Shown: positions 62,589-64,000 of the stretch, piece by piece
Position numbering within the stretch: the stretch's first letter is position 1
How the letters are laid out: every line of letters begins with the position of its first letter
Assembly (NCBI RefSeq): GCF_018885265.1
Contig: NZ_CP076538.1
Coordinates: 4,686,001-4,750,000 of the forward strand
Reading direction: 5' to 3'
Source of the DNA: Amycolatopsis aidingensis
Lineage (GTDB): Bacteria > Actinomycetota > Actinomycetes > Mycobacteriales > Pseudonocardiaceae
Length of the DNA: 64,000 nt
The notes under the pieces: generated by a model
The model's input: only the letters and a program-made list of their open reading frames with translations
Database searches by the model: none
What the model was told of the DNA's origin: nothing
Position numbers and translations under genes: made by a program

Positions 62589-64000
62589 ATGGACTCGGCT
62601 ACAGACTCCTGGGTCTCCAGCACCCACACCCTCGTCATCGGTGCAGGCATCGTCGGATGCAGCACCGCCTACCACCTCGCCCAGCTCGGCATGACCGATG
62701 TGACGGTCGTCGAGCAAGGACCGCTGTTCGCCACTGGCGGTTCGAGCTCACACGCCCCCGGGCTGGTCTTCCAGACCTCGCCCGCACAGCTGCTGACCCA
62801 GCTGGCCGACTACACCGTGCGGCGCTACGCCGCCGAGACCCTGGACGGGCTGCCCTGCTTCCACCAGGTCGGCGGGATCGAGGTGGCCACCACCCCGCAG
62901 CGCTGGGACGAACTCAAGCGGCGGCACGGCCTGGCGACCGCATGGGGCGTCGCGGGCGAGCTGATCGGCCCGGCCGAGGTGCGCTCGGCCATCGGCCTGC
63001 TCGATGCGGACCGGATCTACGGCGGGCTGCACGTGCCGACCGACGGGGTCGCCAAACCGGTCCGGGCGGCCGAGGCCATGGCTCGCGAGGCCCGCCGTCT
63101 CGGCGTGCGGTTCCATGGCCACACCGAGGTCACCGGGTTCGACCTCGCGCAGGGCCGGGTCCGCGCGGTGCACACCTCGCGCGGCACCATCGCGGTACAG
63201 CGGGTGCTGTGCTGTGCCGGGATCTGGGGCCCGCGGATCGGGGCGCTGGCCGGGGTGTCGGTGCCGGTGCTGCCGCTGGCGCACCAGTACGCGGTGACCT
63301 CACCGGTGCCGGGTCTGCCCTCGGACAGCCCCGAGGTCGGCGAGCCGATCCTGCGCCACCAGGACAGCTCGATGTACTTCCGGCGGATCCACGACCGGTA
63401 CGGCGTCGGCTCCTACCAGCACCGGGTCATCCCGGTGCGCCAGCAGGAGATCCTGCCGACGGCGGCCCATGGTGGCGGGGCCGAGGCGCCATCGGAGGGC
63501 GGCGGCTGGAAAGGGATGGCCTCGGTGCACGGGTTCACCCCGAGGGACTTCGCCAAGCCCTGGGCGGACGCCTGCGCGCTGCTGCCCCGGCTGCGCGGCG
63601 CCGAGGTCTCCGAGGGAATGAACGGGCTGTTCCTGTTCACCTCCGACGGCATGCCGGTGCTCGGGCCCTCGGCCGAGGTGGACAACTTCTGGCTGGGCGA
63701 GGCGGTGTGGATCACGCATGCGGGCGGGGTCGGGCTGGCACTGGCCGAGTGGATGACCGGCGAGGCGCCGAGCTTCGACCTGCGGGCCGCGGACGTACGC
63801 CGGTTCGAGAAGTTCGCGCACAGCCCGGCCTATGTCGAGGCACGGGCGGGGCAGAACTTCCGCGAGGTGTACGACATCATCCACCCGCAGCAGCCGTCCG
63901 AGCGGGCCCGGCCGCTGCGCACCAGCCCGTTCTACGGCAGGCAGCGCGAACTGGGCGCCTTCTTCCTCGAGGCGAACGGCTGGGAGCGGCCGCACTGGTA
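62589..64000 (+). CDS. Dimethylglycine oxidase/dehydrogenase-like flavoprotein, cut by window end
   Basis: 470 codons are present and the frame is open to the window edge. The FAD-binding motif LVIGAGIVGCSTAYHLAQLG starts near residue 15, then VVEQGPLFATGGSSSHAPG, as in the DAO domain of dimethylglycine oxidases; GMPVLGPSAEVDNFWLGEAV near 355 and the HSPAYVEARAGQNFREVYDI linker point to a long enzyme with a C-terminal GcvT domain beyond the window. It would demethylate dimethylglycine to sarcosine, the substrate of SoxBDAG next door. Sarcosine dehydrogenase is the alternative. Confidence 0.83.
   Translation, partial: MDSATDSWVSSTHTLVIGAGIVGCSTAYHLAQLGMTDVTVVEQGPLFATGGSSSHAPGLVFQTSPAQLLTQLADYTVRRYAAETLDGLPCFHQVGGIEVATTPQRWDELKRRHGLATAWGVAGELIGPAEVRSAIGLLDADRIYGGLHVPTDGVAKPVRAAEAMAREARRLGVRFHGHTEVTGFDLAQGRVRAVHTSRGTIAVQRVLCCAGIWGPRIGALAGVSVPVLPLAHQYAVTSPVPGLPSDSPEVGEPILRHQDSSMYFRRIHDRYGVGSYQHRVIPVRQQEILPTAAHGGGAEAPSEGGGWKGMASVHGFTPRDFAKPWADACALLPRLRGAEVSEGMNGLFLFTSDGMPVLGPSAEVDNFWLGEAVWITHAGGVGLALAEWMTGEAPSFDLRAADVRRFEKFAHSPAYVEARAGQNFREVYDIIHPQQPSERARPLRTSPFYGRQRELGAFFLEANGWERPHW

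Overview
The window is high-GC DNA (about 70-75 % G+C in most genes, G/C-ending codons, GTG/TTG starts, many 4-nt start/stop overlaps). This and the gene content (LexA-type SOS box before a DUF222/HNH gene, DUF397/XRE pair, LAL regulator, sarcosine oxidase operon) point to a filamentous actinomycete, probably Pseudonocardiaceae. The family-level assignment is inference.

Left edge (1-6.3 kb): the end of a ketosynthase and a short, cysteine-less partner (KS/CLF-like, plus strand), then a LysR regulator, an SDR reductase, a decayed DUF222/HNH gene behind a perfect SOS box, a small membrane protein and a FabG-like reductase. FabG is the last gene of the large minus-strand assembly-line operon.

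Centre (6.3-42.5 kb): a lipo-initiated hybrid PKS/NRPS cluster on the minus strand. Transcription order is FAAL-ACP-KS-AT-DH-ER-KR-ACP, KS-AT-ACP, C-A(Ser)-T, KS-AT-KR-DH-ACP, C-A(Pro-like)-T-C-A(aromatic)-T-E-C(terminal), FabG. Stop and start codons overlap or nearly touch along the chain. Upstream, in the same direction, lie a type II thioesterase, a secreted lipase and a GT-C membrane glycosyltransferase. A FabH-like KAS III and a LysR-type HTH-only protein run divergently. The predicted product is a fatty-acyl polyketide joined to Ser, one more ketide unit, a Pro-like residue and a D-aromatic residue, released by a terminal condensation domain because no TE domain is present. Inside the last NRPS a 632-bp segment occurs twice without a visible difference and has alien codon usage.

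Right-centre (42.7-50.2 kb): secreted cell-wall hydrolases (GH3, GH25), a LAL-type regulator, and a PucR-like regulator coupled to a second secreted lipase.

50.2-55.7 kb: an XRE/DUF5753-type regulator with DUF397 partner, twin 12-bp palindromes, several small unknown genes, and a three-gene RiPP locus: precursor, SAV_5884-type ATP-grasp ligase, and PIMT-like methyltransferase. This is the architecture of graspetide/aspartimide (imiditide) systems.

55.8-64 kb: one-carbon catabolism. A GntR regulator is divergent from soxBDAG (heterotetrameric sarcosine oxidase). An IclR regulator is divergent from a dimethylglycine oxidase-like gene cut by the window end, with two inverted-repeat sites between them. 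Together these would convert dimethylglycine through sarcosine to glycine.
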